DNA from: Hexactinellida sp. DTS-2022
Lineage: Eukaryota; Porifera; Hexactinellida
Direction of reading: 5' to 3'
NCBI GenBank assembly: GCA_028753945.1
Contig: JAPNXP010000009.1
Coordinates: 4,960,001-5,024,000 of the forward strand
Length of the DNA stretch: 64,000 nucleotides
The notes under the pieces were generated by a model. That model was given only the letters and a program-made list of their open reading frames with translations, searched no databases and had not been told where the DNA came from. This document shows positions 1 to 11,269 of this stretch, in pieces (within the stretch, counting starts at the first letter, position 1; every line of letters begins with the position of its first letter). The translations under genes were made by a program, and so were the position numbers.

Positions 1-100
1 GTAGAATTGTCATTGGTAGTTAAACTGTCATGGCTGGAATATCCATGGTTATAATAATACAAGGTAGTTGTCATGGTAGTTGAACTGTCATAAAACATAC
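1..100 (+). repeat. Dispersed repeat R1, copy 1
   Basis: This stretch (attgtcattggtag ... aatatccatggttataat) recurs almost unchanged at 58248-58355 on the plus strand. It recurs inverted at 37721-37865 plus 34385-34439, where a 3.3-kb element splits it. It holds short repeats of 'actgtcatgg'. Family unknown; no coding is seen. Confidence 0.75.
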
Positions 101-239
101 CTAACTAAATTCACTGTGGATATTATTGACAAGAATAATTATTAATTATACATAATTGCATAATTGATCATTTATACATACCAAATAAATGTCATTAATT
201 TCAAGGGTGTTTCAAGACAATACTAAGCTTCAAATTGAC

Positions 240-345
240 AATCGTTCCTTGCAGGGTTTTATTCAGGAGCGCGCCATACGCCTAGAGGCTTCTAAATTGG
301 GATTTGTTTTCGTTTAGGATCGCGAAAACTGCCGAAAGTCCGCAT
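240..345. repeat. Remnant of the CAGGGTTTCAT-type MITE
   Basis: The sequence gcagggttttattcagg followed by gcgcgccatacgcctagaggc resembles the complete 185-bp MITE at 46690-46874, which has the same end and the same 'gcgcgcctag' interior. No matching right end or target duplication is visible. Confidence 0.45.
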
Positions 346-349
346 AGAT

Positions 350-1005
350 TAATAGAAAACTAACCTTTTAGGCGTACAAAATTCTTCATCTAGTGACCTT
401 AGGACAGTTAGGAGCGTTCGATTCCAGTCCTGTGTATAATACCCTGGTTCCTTGTGGCCACTTGACAAATGAGTGTTGTTAATTAACATCTTGAGGCTTT
501 GATGATAATTTAAACACCTATTTAGACTAATTATGGCACATAACATTAAATAATGAACAGTGAGATTGATAAAATTAGTGGGGCAGCATAACAGCAATAT
601 TGGCGTGAATTGTTCAATTTTGATATAAGCTTTAAAATTGGCACAAAGATAGATAAATATGTTATGAAAGATATGAATATGGAGGCATCACGAAATTTAG
701 TATTTTTAAAGATAGCGGCCAAAAATTGTCGGAAAAGTCGGACAAAGGGCCGCTCTCACGAATACTTGTTAAATAAACTCGTAGACGGTTTATATACGCA
801 TAGTTGTTCTCAAACGTTTATGCGGTGAAAAAAGGGGTCACTCAATAGGGTAGAAACAATATTTGAGAATGGAATGAGTCACAATCCAGCGTTGTCAAAC
901 ACACGGATAATACGTACAAATTTTTATGAAATCAAAAAGTCCAAAAAAGGATTAAATAAAAAATTAAATTAAATAAGCAATTTGTATAGTATATTAAATT
1001 GAAAT
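350..1005. other. No gene recognised; one inverted-repeat end near 834
   Basis: The stretch is AT-rich and its open frames are short and resemble nothing. At 834-890 the motif ggggtcactc followed by a fragment of 'aatggaatg...cgttgtcaa' matches ends at 8755, 35641, 56079 and 57645. It is therefore a scrap of a dispersed inverted-repeat family. Confidence 0.4.
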
Positions 1006-1010
1006 TACTT

Positions 1011-1171
1011 ATATAGAGCTCAGCTCTAGTAGAGTTCAGTTTTTCACTATGTGTATTCAGGCACTGAGAAAGGTCAGTTTTTTTCCAGAGTTTGAAATTG
1101 ACCTTTAGAAAGTAAGCCTGGGCTTTTAGTATGGGGAAAAAATCTGAACTCTACAAAGCTCAGTTCTATAA
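1011..1171. mobile_element. Small foldback MITE
   Basis: The left end (tatagagctcagctctag) is matched inverted by the right end (aaagctcagttctata), with further pairing of 'gagttcag' and 'ctgaactc'. The arms are about 28 bp and imperfect, and the element is about 160 bp long. TA lies at both edges, which would suit a Tc1/mariner-type MITE, but the family is not identified. Confidence 0.5.
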
Positions 1172-2190
1172 GGATTCTCTATTAAATTCACCATTAATAA
1201 TATAGCCAAATTAATTAATTAATTAAACGATTCAAATATGCATTTGATGAATTACATTGATATCAGAAATGTTTCAAGAAAAAACTTTCCTTGTGGCTCG
1301 TGACCACTTGATAAATGGGTCTTAACACCTTGAAGTATTGATGGCATGAAGAAAAATATCTTAAATTAAAACTATGCAGACAGCATTTTCTTTGGGGGCA
1401 GTCAATCAGTGGCGCCCGCAAGCTGACTCACGTGCGCCCACTACATTTTCGCATTTCTAGAATATGAACTCTTAACCAAAGTATGCATGTATTTTTACGT
1501 CAACTAGATACCTAGTTATATAAATGTGCTGTATCTGATGTCCGATTCATGACATCAAGTACTAACTTGATCTCATTTCAAGTACTAACTTGATCTCATT
1601 TGCTTTAACTTCTTGAATATATCAGAGAAAACAATAATATTTAATGCAATGATGGTTTTAATGGGAAACAAGCGTGAATTGACTATCGATTACCAAACCA
1701 ATTGACAGAAATATTTATCGGAGTGCCAGAAATGGGGTTTGAGGGCCTCCAGGTCGCAAAAATTTCCCCTAGTTTTCTAAGGTTTAAATAATCCCGAAGA
1801 GATACTGTCCAGATGTTAGATAGTCTGCCTAGATTTAATTTGTGTGTCCACAAAAACTACCTCTATGGGCGCCCCTGCTGTCAATCAACCAACAACCAAA
1901 GTTTATTGTCCCCATGCTCTCAGCACAGCTGTAATTTTAGAATTTTTTAGATTTGATACTAATTCAACACTGACCTTATGATCATGGCACCTAATATACA
2001 AAATGTGAGGCCATAATTGAGTTACTAATAAATAATTAGCTTGTTTAGTAGGTATTAGTTATTAAACTGTTATATTTTATTATAGTGATTAACTTGTAAT
2101 GATAATATTTGATTTAACTTGTTAAATCTATTTGGCTTCTATTTAATCTGGTAATTATACATAATGGAAAATCCCAAAGTGTATACCGTA
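1172..2190. other. Anonymous AT-rich stretch with a short tandem duplication
   Basis: No gene is recognised. At 1556-1602 the 23-bp unit caagtactaacttgatctca(ttt) stands twice in tandem. The rest shows nothing I can name. Confidence 0.4.
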
Positions 2191-2196
2191 ATCAGG

Positions 2197-2230
2197 GTTT
2201 CATACAGGGGGGGGGGGGGGGGGGGGGCGA
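2197..2230. repeat. Poly-G tract after a CAGGGTTTCATACAG end
   Basis: An unbroken run of about 18 G follows cagggtttcatacag. That end resembles the MITE ends at 46690 and 62776. The partner end is not seen. Confidence 0.5.
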
Positions 2231-2469
2231 TGATTATTTAAGTGTCCCCTTAGAAAAACGACTAACACCATCGCTTTTACACATGTAAGAACTTTATTAC
2301 CTGTCCCCCTACTAATTTAGTTATTCAGAACGTGAAGTATTTATTATAAACTGATTATTATGCAATATTATCCACATACTTATAAAATATTTGAAAGCGA
2401 TAGATCTTCTGCAACTAAGAACTTGTTTATTATAATATGTTAATTAATTTAACGTATACCGTATTATAC

Positions 2470-2958
2470 GTAATACGCGGAGGGGGAGGGGGCGGGAGGG
2501 TGGGGTCATGGCCTCCCTATTTTGAGGCTGCCCCCCCTAGAATAACATTGTTCTACAGTGTGCCCCCCCCTGAAATCCCCCCTGTCCCCCCCAGAGCTCC
2601 CCTACCTGAAAATCCTGGGCCCCCGACTGAGGCTGTGCCCCACCTAGGGTTGCCAAATATCACGCTTTAGGCGTGAATCTCACGCTTTTTTATAAATATC
2701 ACGATCTCACGCTTACATTCAAAACCTTACGTTAGGAAGGACTTCCCGCACCTGAGAAAGTAGCATAAAATTAAGGGGTCGACGCTAAACAAAACCCTCA
2801 ATATACTGCTTTTTGAGGTGTTTTCCACGCTTTTTAATCAAAATCTCACGCTTTTTTTTTAAAAAGGACAAAATATCACGCTTTGTGATTACAAAAAGTT
2901 GGCAACCCTGGCCAACACCTGTGCCCCACCAGTGGTACCGCGCTAGCGCCGCCACTGA
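2470..2958 (-). mobile_element. hAT-type MITE, CAGTGGCGGCGCC family, with a nested MITE
   Basis: Read from the right, the end is CAGTGGCGGCGCTAGCGC. The interior (gccccccctagaataacattgt) is the reverse complement of the interior of the element at 9691-9843. The left end is eroded. A second MITE sits inside at about 2645-2910. Confidence 0.6.
2645..2910. mobile_element. Nested hAT-type MITE, AGGGTTGCCAA ends, 'tcacgctt' theme
   Basis: The ends are TAGGGTTGCCAA and TTGGCAACCCTG. The interior repeats 'atctcacgctttt' many times in both orientations. The flanks gccccacc and gccaacac match at six of eight bases, so they are a decayed target duplication at best. Confidence 0.6.
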
Positions 2959-2959
2959 A

Positions 2960-3560
2960 TACGCGTATAATACAACTTAGGATAATCATTAATTCATAAT
3001 AAATTAGACAAAATAATTTAAGAATTTGTATTGGTTAATATAATACCGTACGCAATTTTGATATTTTGTGATCAGATATACGTATTTATATTAAATGAAC
3101 CCTTCGGTATGGCGCTTCGCGTGTCAATTGACGGCTGCTGCGCTGATTGACTATGCCATAAGCCCAATTATTTGGAACAATAAATCTGTGTGGTATATAA
3201 AACAAAATTCCTCCCTTTATTGTTTTCGTGCTACACGCATCAATATCTATTTTTATACAGTAGTGCCTTGTTAATACATATACTACTAAGGGACAACGTC
3301 GAAATGCGTTCGCCATATCCAAAATATTAATCGGTGTCATTTGCATTGAAAGGGCTATGAAGGAGACTGAAATAGGCACGTATAATCGGACAATGTATTC
3401 ATCTTGTTCGTCTTAATGAGGTTCTACTGTATTTTACAAATGTGAAATATCTCTTGCTCCAGAACAATATTTTCTGAATATTAACAAATTTAAACAATTC
3501 AAGTTCTTCAATTAAAGATAATCAGAAAGCTATAATGATCATTTAGGAAACAACATATCT
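2960..3560. other. 3' flank of SEC22, nothing recognised
   Basis: The region is AT-rich with one 97-codon minus-strand frame (3086-3379). That frame has no similarity I recognise and does not look like conserved protein. I see no polyadenylation signal that I would commit to. Confidence 0.4.
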
Positions 3561-3564
3561 ATCT

Positions 3565-4212
3565 TTATAATACCATAAAATAGAACAAAAAGGTTAATAT
3601 AAATGCGAAGAGTATAATTCCGCCAAATAATATCGTTTGTTTCAGGTGGATATCTTGAGAATATTTCTTGTAATTGGAAGATTGAGACACTAGATGACTT
3701 GTTTTATCCCCGAGAACTGATAGGAGCTCGCCGCGTTGTAATACTCCGTCAATACTCTCAAACATTATGCGATGCACATCTTGCAAATCATCATTTAACC
3801 TAACAAATTGTGATTTCGAAGTGTTCCGACTATCTTGATAAGTCTTTTTTATCTTCTGAATAATTGTTGAAAATTCGATGTAAAAATAAGGTCTTTTGGG
3901 AGTTGTTAAAGCATCGGGATGGTTTTCTGAAAATGAATTTTCTAGGTCATAGAGATAAGAAAAGGCAGCCCTCTTTGGATAGTTTCTCTCAAACACACCT
4001 AAATAACAAATTCCCTTAGAAATCAAATAATGATATAATATGCTTGAATCCTCAATAGAACAACGTCTTGGAGAGAGCGATGAAAATTTTCTAACTATCT
4101 CTTTAGCTTTTTTTTGAAAGTTCGTAGCAATATAACAGTTATCTTCGTTCTCGATAGAAGCAGAAAGAGGCAACCCGTCAGATTCCCGAGCAATTAGAGT
4201 GAATAGAGCCAT
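3565..4212 (-). CDS. SEC22: SEC22-type vesicle-trafficking R-SNARE
   Basis: This 215-residue protein is recognisable along its whole length as SEC22, the R-SNARE that works in ER-Golgi membrane fusion; human SEC22B is also 215 residues. Seen: an N-terminal longin domain (about residues 1-120, starting MALFTLIARESDGLPLSAS), a SNARE helix (about 133-192, with DDLQDVHRIM and VLQRGE), the central zero-layer arginine at residue 160, and a C-terminal hydrophobic anchor (about 193-213) that ends the protein. The start is supported by homology and by a purine at -3 with G at +4. The frame is unbroken and has no introns, whereas animal SEC22 genes usually have several. It may be an old retrocopy or belong to an intron-poor lineage. 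No poly(A) tail or target duplication is seen beside it. Its neighbours are transposons, so it stands alone. It appears intact and under constraint. Confidence 0.93.
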   Translation of the reverse strand: MALFTLIARESDGLPLSASIENEDNCYIATNFQKKAKEIVRKFSSLSPRRCSIEDSSILYHYLISKGICYLGVFERNYPKRAAFSYLYDLENSFSENHPDALTTPKRPYFYIEFSTIIQKIKKTYQDSRNTSKSQFVRLNDDLQDVHRIMFESIDGVLQRGELLSVLGDKTSHLVSQSSNYKKYSQDIHLKQTILFGGIILFAFILTFLFYFMVL

Positions 4213-4585
4213 TTAATGAAAACTAACGGAAATGAAAGATATTTAAAAAAATTGCGAAACGTATAAAATGTTGACAATTAACCCGGATCGCGAAGCGAAC
4301 AGTGGATTATTTTGGCTGAAAATTCAAGTAGGTTATAACTTCATCATTTTTTATATCTTCCCTAAATATTTGGTCAGCAAGGTTTTGATGAAAGACGATT
4401 ATTTTGGTCATGACATGACAAATTTGGAGTAGGACTTAGAATTTCAAAATTATGACGACATTACTAATTTCTCAATACATGTTATATTTTTGCGTTTATT
4501 TATCTATTTCAAGACTAAACAAATGATTCCTTCAGTATATTATTCCTATAATTTGCTCAAATACTTAAGCAATCCGTAGTTATTT
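4213..4585. other. Upstream region of SEC22
   Basis: No gene is seen. Reading on the minus strand, a pyrimidine-rich run ending in TTAG lies about 10 bases before the SEC22 start codon. It could be a splice acceptor in the 5' leader, but this is only a motif. Confidence 0.25.
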
Positions 4586-4700
4586 CAGGGTTACCAACCC
4601 TCCCGCTTTTTGACTTTTTTTCTCCCATCCACTAGACATCCCGCCAAACTTTTCAAACTCCCGCTTTTTGGAAATTGTTTCTATATTAAGATTAATGATA

Positions 4701-4890
4701 TACAGTAGGCCTCTGAACAACGGACACCTTGGGACCGGAACCGTTGTCCGTTATTTAGAGGTTGTCCGCTATTTAGAGGTTGCTTTTCTATTAGACATAT
4801 GCTAAATAAATAAATCCGTGCCACGAGGGTTGTGCGTTATTTAGAGGTTGTCCGCTATTTGGAGTGTCCGTTATGGGAGGCTCCACTATA
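4701..4890. mobile_element. Pogo/Tigger-like MITE, 'gttgtccgttatttagag' theme
   Basis: The ends TACAGTAGGCCTCTGAAC and (inverted) TATAGTGGAGCCTCCCAT agree with pogo-type termini that start CAGT at a TA target. The interior repeats 'gttgtccgctatttagagg' three to four times. Confidence 0.65.
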
Positions 4891-4989
4891 TATGTAAATA
4901 ATTAATTTGAATTGTTGCCTAAAATTAGTCAAGATACGAGTACCATTTATGTTCTCATAGAAAAACCTTTTTAGCCTTCTTATTAATAC

Positions 4990-5236
4990 CAGATAATTAA
5001 GCGCTCCTTATTTTTTGGAGCCCGCTCCCGCTCCTCGCTCCTATCCATAAAAGGGATCGTTGCTCCTGTTTTCGGGCCACCAATAAAAAAAGGAGCGCGC
5101 TCACTTTGCGCTCCTATATTTCCTGTTCACCAAAATATGTTAAATAAACAAAGATGTTTATCTAGTTAATTAATTCTGATTCGCGCTAAAATACTGCGGA
5201 AACCTCATCTTTGGTGCGCGCTCCTTTACTGCTCTG
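4990..5236. mobile_element. hAT MITE, 'ggagcgcgctcc' theme, with 8-bp duplication
   Basis: The ends are CAGATAATTAAGCGCTCC and, inverted, CAGAGCAGTAAAGGAGCGCG. They are flanked by attaatac and atcaatac (seven of eight). The interior is a run of 'gcgctcc' and 'ggagcgc' words. Confidence 0.6.
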
Positions 5237-6136
5237 ATCAATACACAGTACTATTGTGTTTTAATTAGAATTTGGAAGAAATTCGTAAAAATATCCCGGG
5301 TGGGCTTGTGTCTACATCCTCCAGAATGTTGTTAATAAGAATTACTTCAGTTTACAAAATACAAGAATTTTGACATCAACAATATATTATAACATTATAA
5401 AAAGATCCCGGGTAGATTTGCTGATTTCCGGGAGACTCGACCTGATTCCGAAAGTCTCCCGGACATCCGAGAGGGTTGGCAACCCTAATCAAAAGACGTG
5501 TACAAATTTGGTGCTTTTTTAAAAATGACAATTGTAATATGGTTTTACCACTGGACTATAGAAAATAGTCACAGGATATAATAATTATGTGTTTCTGCAC
5601 ACATATAAACTAATAAATAGAGATGTTTCTACAAACACCCGTAGAAAGACAATAAATGTGTAAACCTACATACTACGTTTACTATCTTGACTATCTTGGT
5701 ATAGTCCAGCAATATGGTGCAGGAAATGGTCGAATTGTGCATTTTCGAGATAAAAGTGCCAATTTTTGCACAATTGTAGTATTATAGGTTCTGATCAACT
5801 TCAGCTATGGCACATAGCAGAATTTTTGGTAGAACAAATTTTTCAGGGGGTCAAAAATTGGTGCCCCCTTCGAAATCGCCGGGGGTATAAATACAGGATA
5901 GCTCATTCAAATGAATTCTTAACTACTTTATATTGTCAGATTCGTGCTCAGCACTTAATTTCAAGCATTTTGATAGGTATATTGACTATATTTGGTGAGA
6001 ATATTTTTTGGTTTTCCATAGCAACGGTAAGAATGTGATAACATTCCGATCTCCCAATTTGGAGTAACCATATCGATTGACCCCTTGTTTTTCTCTCTAT
6101 TAGAAACACTCTAAATATTAATTGTCGATCCAAAAG

Positions 6137-6731
6137 CAGGCCTGGGGTAATAGTAATATGTAATAGTAATTGTATTAGTAACGATTACATTTTAGAAGTA
6201 ATAGTAATAGTAATAAGTAATAGTGTTTCAAATAGGATGTAATAGTAATAGTAATAGTAATAGAACCTATTGTAATAGGAATTATCTATTACAATTCTAC
6301 AACTTCGGACTGGCTTATTTGATTTTTCGTGAAGAAATAGGAAGTTGTTAAAATAAATTTAAGGCAAAATGATTATCGATTTGAATTTGTCACTTTATTG
6401 AAATTAGTTGTTTGCTTAGGTTAGATAATATATGTTTTGTTTGTGTGGGATAATCAATTAAAATAATAAACTTCAGACATTCTGAATCATAGCAGAGTCT
6501 TAGTAAATGTCTAGTAATTTGTAATAGTAATATTAAAAGTAATAGTAATTAATAGTAATAGTAATAGTAATAGTAATAGTAATAGTAATAGTAATAGTAA
6601 TAGTAATAGTAATAGTAATATATTACATATTATTATAATGTAATTGTAATAGTAATAGTAATAGGAAGAAATATAAGTAATAGTAATACGTAGTAATATA
6701 TTACATTTTAGAGTAATTGACCGCAGGCCTG
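6137..6731. mobile_element. hAT MITE, 'taatag' theme, perfect 8-bp duplication
   Basis: The ends are CAGGCCTGGGGTAAT and (inverted) CAGGCCTGCGGTCAAT. The flanks are tccaaaag at 6129-6136 and tccaaaag at 6732-6739. The 595-bp interior is almost wholly (taatag)n and its complement, separated by a unique stretch at about 6300-6500. The opposite arm of the host element keeps the unoccupied site (ccaaaagtatg). Confidence 0.9.
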
Positions 6732-6799
6732 TCCAAAAGTATGCATTTTCATATCCTGCTATTTGATTCACCTTTTTAATACCTTTATCCCTCAATATT

Positions 6800-8640
6800 T
6801 TGTCCAAAAATAAGTGAACCATTTCAGTAATTGTATTTATGCAACTAGGGCGGACTGAGACAATTCCAAGGGAAATGTCGGTAGGGCCGTTTTGTTCGTG
6901 AGCTGGCCATAAGCCTGCTATTTGGAGGGATCTGCCAGCTTACTTCCATATGTGGGGTTGCGTCACCCTGCAAATATTTATATGTGGTTTTAAATAGTTA
7001 CCATTTTAGTTATTAGACTGTTATAATTAGTCACAATTATGACTAGTATTTATGTTGTTGTAACGCCATCAGATATTAGTGTTAAAACTGACGCAGCCGC
7101 TTCTCTCTTTTTAGCAAACAAATGTATTAGTGAGATATCTCGCTCTTTCTGGCTGCGTGGGACGATAAATTTATATTATTAAAATTGGATTGTTGTGCTT
7201 TTTTTTGTTTGCTTGTTTGTTTGTTTTTCCCGATTATATTAGAGTGATAGGTCGATATAGAACGGATTTATTATTGAGATAGAGACTCACTTCCCATGTT
7301 ATAAGAAGTAATCATGTATACTGAATCCGATTTTCGTATTTACAAATTCCATTTTGAATCATAGCTGAACAACCAACCTCAGAACAACTATGAGAGATGA
7401 GAGACTTGCGGACTTTGGGCGATTCATAGACAAAGGACCATCGCTTGAATTGGAGGAAGTTCTGTACAAAAACTAGAATTGAATCCAGAATTAGGTCGAA
7501 TTTTATCACTTCAATATATTATAAGTACAGTAGTGAAAAGAGTTTTCACTACTGTACTAATAGAATGCTTAGACATCATTAACTGAATAGTAATTAAATG
7601 GAGGGAAGCCAATTTGGGTCAGAGGTAGTGCCAGAGTATCTCAAGGGGCAAGGGTGTAGATCTGGGGAGCTAGGGGTCTTAAGTCCTCCCAGATTTTATA
7701 TAAACAACATGTAAACTATATACTCGTACTATTTATATCACTCGCATGCGGTGTTAGCCCCATCTACAGCCCTGAAAGGGTGCCATGGTCTTAGCTAGCT
7801 TCCCCTTGGGTGCGCTTTTTTATGCAAGTTTTATTGTCTAATTAGTGTAAATGGGTCAATGTAGTTCGAATTATTGTGTGGACTGAAGTAAATGCGTCTC
7901 ATACCAGATAGATACTTAATAAAAACATAAAGGTCCATTTGATTCAAGAACAAAAGATGCATATGTTTCAACATCCAATATTTTGACGATATTGTGAGTA
8001 AAATGAGTGAAAATAGTAATGAAAATGTTGGTTGGGACTGAAAGAGCTAATCATTTAGCTAGAAGCAGCATCGGGATCCCCTCTCTTTTGGGGTGGTGCC
8101 ATTAAGTGACTAGGGGGAAGGACAGGTTAATAAATCACTATTACACAAGGCAGGCCAGTAGCCAGAAGTAGTAGTGGGTGAGGCTATGAGGATTGCAGGG
8201 GAGCTGAGTATAATAATTTAATATGAAGGCCCTGGGTAGGGGTGCATTTATGATTTGCTATAAGGGGGGTTGTGGTTTCTAAAACATCGCATCGCCAACT
8301 TGGGGTCTGGGAGAGTAGTTAGCTCCCCAGTTGGACCCAGGGCGAAGCCCTTGGAAGCCAGATACAATGCTACTAGTACTATTCACCCAAATTTCAATAC
8401 CTACGTACAAGTGCGATACTAGATTATTCGAGGGTATTAATACAAAATGTGAGCATGAGGAAATTGAAACTCCAATAATATACAATTCAACAACAAATCC
8501 AAATGTCAGATATATCACAAAAGTTTAACCTAGCCGGCGAGCCTCCCCCTAGCTACTGGCCTGACACAAGGTCGAATAATTGGAGGAGCATGTGCATTTC
8601 ACTATGGAACAATGGCCGGTCCAAGCAACTACTACTTTTG
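6800..8640. other. Interior of the inverted-repeat element; no gene recognised
   Basis: A retroposon-like tail (tattaaaattggattgttg then tgtttgcttgtttgtttg) at 7165-7230 resembles, inverted, the tail at 52030-52085. A perfect hairpin lies at 7524-7558. Short open frames here look random. Confidence 0.4.
7524..7558. repeat. Perfect 35-bp hairpin with TACAGTAGTG ends
   Basis: The 16-base arms pair perfectly around the 3-base loop GAG, and the arm core is TACAGTAGTGAAAA. It starts and ends like a pogo/mariner terminus, as though two terminal repeats stood back to back with no interior. Confidence 0.6.
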
Positions 8641-9129
8641 ATCTTGGATAAATTTGGCTTTGAGCAGGAATATGATAAATACATACTTTTGGTAATATAT
8701 TGAGTGTTTCTAATAGTATATTCGCACTCAGTACGCATACCCGAGAAAAACAAGGGGTCACTCGATATGGTTACTCCAAATTGGTAGATAGGAATGTTAT
8801 CACATTCTTACCGTTGCTATGGAAAACCAAAAAATATTATCACCAAATATAGTCAATATACCTATCAAAATGCTGGAAATTAAGTGCTGAGCACGAATCT
8901 GACAATATAGTTGAGAATTCATTTGAATGAGCTATCCTGTATTTATACTGTCGGCGATTTTGATTGGGCACCAATTTTGACCCCCTGAAAAATTTGTTCT
9001 CCAAAAATTCTGCTATGTCCCATAGCTAAAGTTGATCAGAACCTATAATACTACAATTGTGCAAAATTTGGCACTTTTATCTCGAAAATGCACAATCTTG
9101 TACCATATTGCTGGACTAGTACTCAGCCG

Positions 9130-9515
9130 CAGACATGGGGTCAAGCCCTTTAAAAGGGCTTAAGCCCAACCCCTTTTCTAAGCCTTTTTTAGTAAATTCC
9201 AAGCTCAAGCCCTTAATAAAGGGCTTAAGTCTGGGCTTAAGTCTTTTACTCTAATAATTTAGGAATCCATACCGTATTTTATTGAATAAGTGCCTCGGGC
9301 TTATTCATAGAAATACTATGTAGAAAGAATTTCGATATTCGTAAAATTCCAGAATAAAATAGAATTAATGAAAATAGAAGAGCTTAAAGGGCTTGGAGCT
9401 CATCTATAAATGACTTAAGTCCAAGTCTGGAATTAAGCCCTTTTATTAAAGGAGGACTTAATTCCGGCCCTCTCAAAAATGGGCTTAAGCCCTTTCGGGC
9501 TTGGTCCCATGCCTG
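9130..9515. mobile_element. hAT-type MITE, 'gggcttaagccc' theme
   Basis: The ends CAGACATGGGGTCAAGCCC and (inverted) CAGGCATGGGACCAAGCCC agree at most positions. Between them the words 'gggcttaagccc' and 'aagcccttt' recur more than a dozen times around a unique core at about 9245-9375. No target duplication is visible. Confidence 0.7.
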
Positions 9516-9690
9516 CTTGGTAGATATAGTGGGTAGCAGGCACCAGTTGGAGCTGTCCGCTCTCCTTGAAAGTGTATCTGCTAAGTTGGCTTCGCTGGGT
9601 ACATTTGACTAACTAAGTTAGCTGTTGTTCAATGCCCTTATCCATATGCATAACATTATATATCATAAGGCAATGATAGTCCATTGAAAT

Positions 9691-9843
9691 CAGAGGCGGC
9701 GCCAGGATTTTCAGGTAGGGGAGCTCAGGGGGAGGCCAGGGGGGATTTCAGGGGGGGGGGGGCACACTGTACAACAATGTTATTCTAGGGGGGGCCAGCC
9801 TCAAAATAGGGGGCCATGTGGCTCCCCCCTGGCGCCGCCACTG
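9691..9843. mobile_element. G-rich hAT-type MITE, CAGAGGCGGCGCCAGG family
   Basis: The ends are CAGAGGCGGCGCCAGG and (inverted) CAGTGGCGGCGCCAGG. The interior has long G runs. It is the same family as 41325-41529 and 2470-2958. The flanks do not match each other. Confidence 0.7.
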
Positions 9844-9849
9844 ATGGAC

Positions 9850-10735
9850 CATGGACAACGGTGTATAGCTAATTTCAAAAAAATTCTTGGCTATTTTAGC
9901 TTATCTACTGATTTGATTATATATTTATACTCAATTCACACCCTCACTACTTATAACATTGGTTACAAAAAAAATTGATTTTTGCATCATTGAGTATCTG
10001 GATTTTGAATCTAAAACTGGTCGTGTATCCCTAAATCAGCAAATTAATGTTCGAATAAGCTTAGATCATCTTCATCTATCACTATTATATGCTGATGTAA
10101 ATAGTCTTGGATAAGCGTGCTATTTATTATCTGATTACTCGCACAATTATTATCAAAGCAACATAATATAATATAGTTGTCACATTATAATCACCCATAA
10201 TTATTGTTTACAAAATTGAGTTTAAGATATCAAAATTCTTAAAAAATTATTTTCTTTAAATCTATTGAATTATATGAGGTTATTGGAGAAAATCAATAAA
10301 GAAGTTGAGATATTTGAAATGGCCCAAATAACAAGTGTCAGTTATTTAGTCAACCATGTTAAACAACACGTTGAGAATGCAATAATGGAAATTTCTAGTG
10401 CTATCAATAAATTAGAGCTCAATAATAATTACCTTACTAAGTACGAAATCGGGAATACATGCGAATTCGTATAAATTTTTTGTTAGATCAACTCAAATAC
10501 TTAATCCTTGATAAATATTCTCGTCGTTTTAGCATTCTTACTCAGGTTTTTTGTTTAAAACTTCAAGGAATTTCACCAGCCTCATATCGTCTTATTCAGT
10601 CCTCTAATTGTTTAAGGAGATAGAGCCTCAAATTTTCGACACCCGAAAACCCCCAATTATTATTGCGTTTTCGAACAGTACTAAGTATTCTAAGAAGGAC
10701 ATAGATGCTCCAAATTTCTAAAATTGAAAAATTTG
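9850..10735. other. No recognisable gene
   Basis: This is an AT-rich stretch. One 69-codon plus-strand frame (10265-10474), with helical composition and no cysteines, has no family I recognise and no supporting context. Confidence 0.35.
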
Positions 10736-10743
10736 AATTAGAT

Positions 10744-11261
10744 CAGGGGTTCGCAAACTCGCTTTTTCCGGCCGCATGCGGCCGGATTGCTTCTTTGATG
10801 CGGCCGGTAGCAGCAAAGCCTAAAAACTAAAATTTATATGAGGACAATTTTGAATTTTTTACTTGAAATTTGATATATTTTTGTTTAGGAATCTAAATAC
10901 TACTATAGGATTGCCATGTAACTGACTAATTTACTATAACCACAAATAAATTAACGTATATATGTATACAGTTTACTATCAGATTTGTTCTACAAACACC
11001 AGTGAACTAGTGTATATAAATAAGTTAAAAAAATTATGGGGGCTTGCCTCAAAACGGCCTTATAAGTCGCTCGCTACGCTCGCTTTGTTTCATGGGCATC
11101 CCCTTTTAACATTTCTGGATCCGCTAGTGATTCTTATACGTATAGTAAGGCTATAATCCAATTAGTTTCATACCTTACAAAATTTGTTTTTAGATGCGGC
11201 CGGTATTATTATGTCGTTAACTAAATGTGGCTGGTATGCTGCAAAAGTTTGCGAACCCCTG
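10744..11261. mobile_element. hAT MITE, CAGGGGTTCGCAAAC ends, perfect 8-bp duplication
   Basis: The ends CAGGGGTTCGCAAACTCGC and (inverted) CAGGGGTTCGCAAACTTTTG are flanked by aattagat at 10736-10743 and 11262-11269. Near both ends the word 'gcggccgg' recurs. This is the classic Charlie-like hAT terminus. Confidence 0.9.
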
Positions 11262-11269
11262 AATTAGAT

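Larger units (their letters stand above)
4586..5486. mobile_element. hAT-type element with CAGGGTTNCCAACCCTC ends and nested MITEs
   Basis: The left end is CAGGGTTACCAACCCTCCCG; the right end, read inverted, is AGGGTTGCCAACCCTCTCGG. Next to both ends lie 'ctcccgct' and 'ctcccgg' motifs. It contains a pogo-like MITE (4701-4890) and a second hAT MITE (4990-5236). No clear target duplication remains. Confidence 0.6.
5702..9118. mobile_element. Large element with roughly 480-bp inverted repeats
   Basis: The left arm (5702-6128 plus 6732-6790) is repeated inverted at about 8640-9118, sharing ends TAGTCCAGCAATATGGT. Examples inside are gcacaattgtagtattatag, caaatttttcagggggtca and ggttttccatagcaacggt. 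The left arm carries a hAT MITE that the right arm lacks. The middle (6800-8640) shows no transposase, so this is a non-autonomous element or a pair of inverted copies. Confidence 0.7.

Noticed and set aside
405-440. tRNA-like B box (gttcgattcc)
   Set aside because: No A box at the right distance and no cloverleaf can be drawn.
2437-2670. Gly/Pro-rich plus-strand frame
   Set aside because: Translation of G and C runs of a MITE.
6511-6822. Minus-strand frame rich in Leu, Tyr and Ile
   Set aside because: Produced by the (taatag)n interior of a hAT MITE, not protein-like.
5702-9118. Treating the large inverted repeat as an autonomous transposon
   Set aside because: No transposase coding is visible between the arms.
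10265-10474. 69-codon frame as a possible small gene
   Set aside because: No recognised similarity, no neighbours of support, and such lengths occur by chance in AT-rich DNA.
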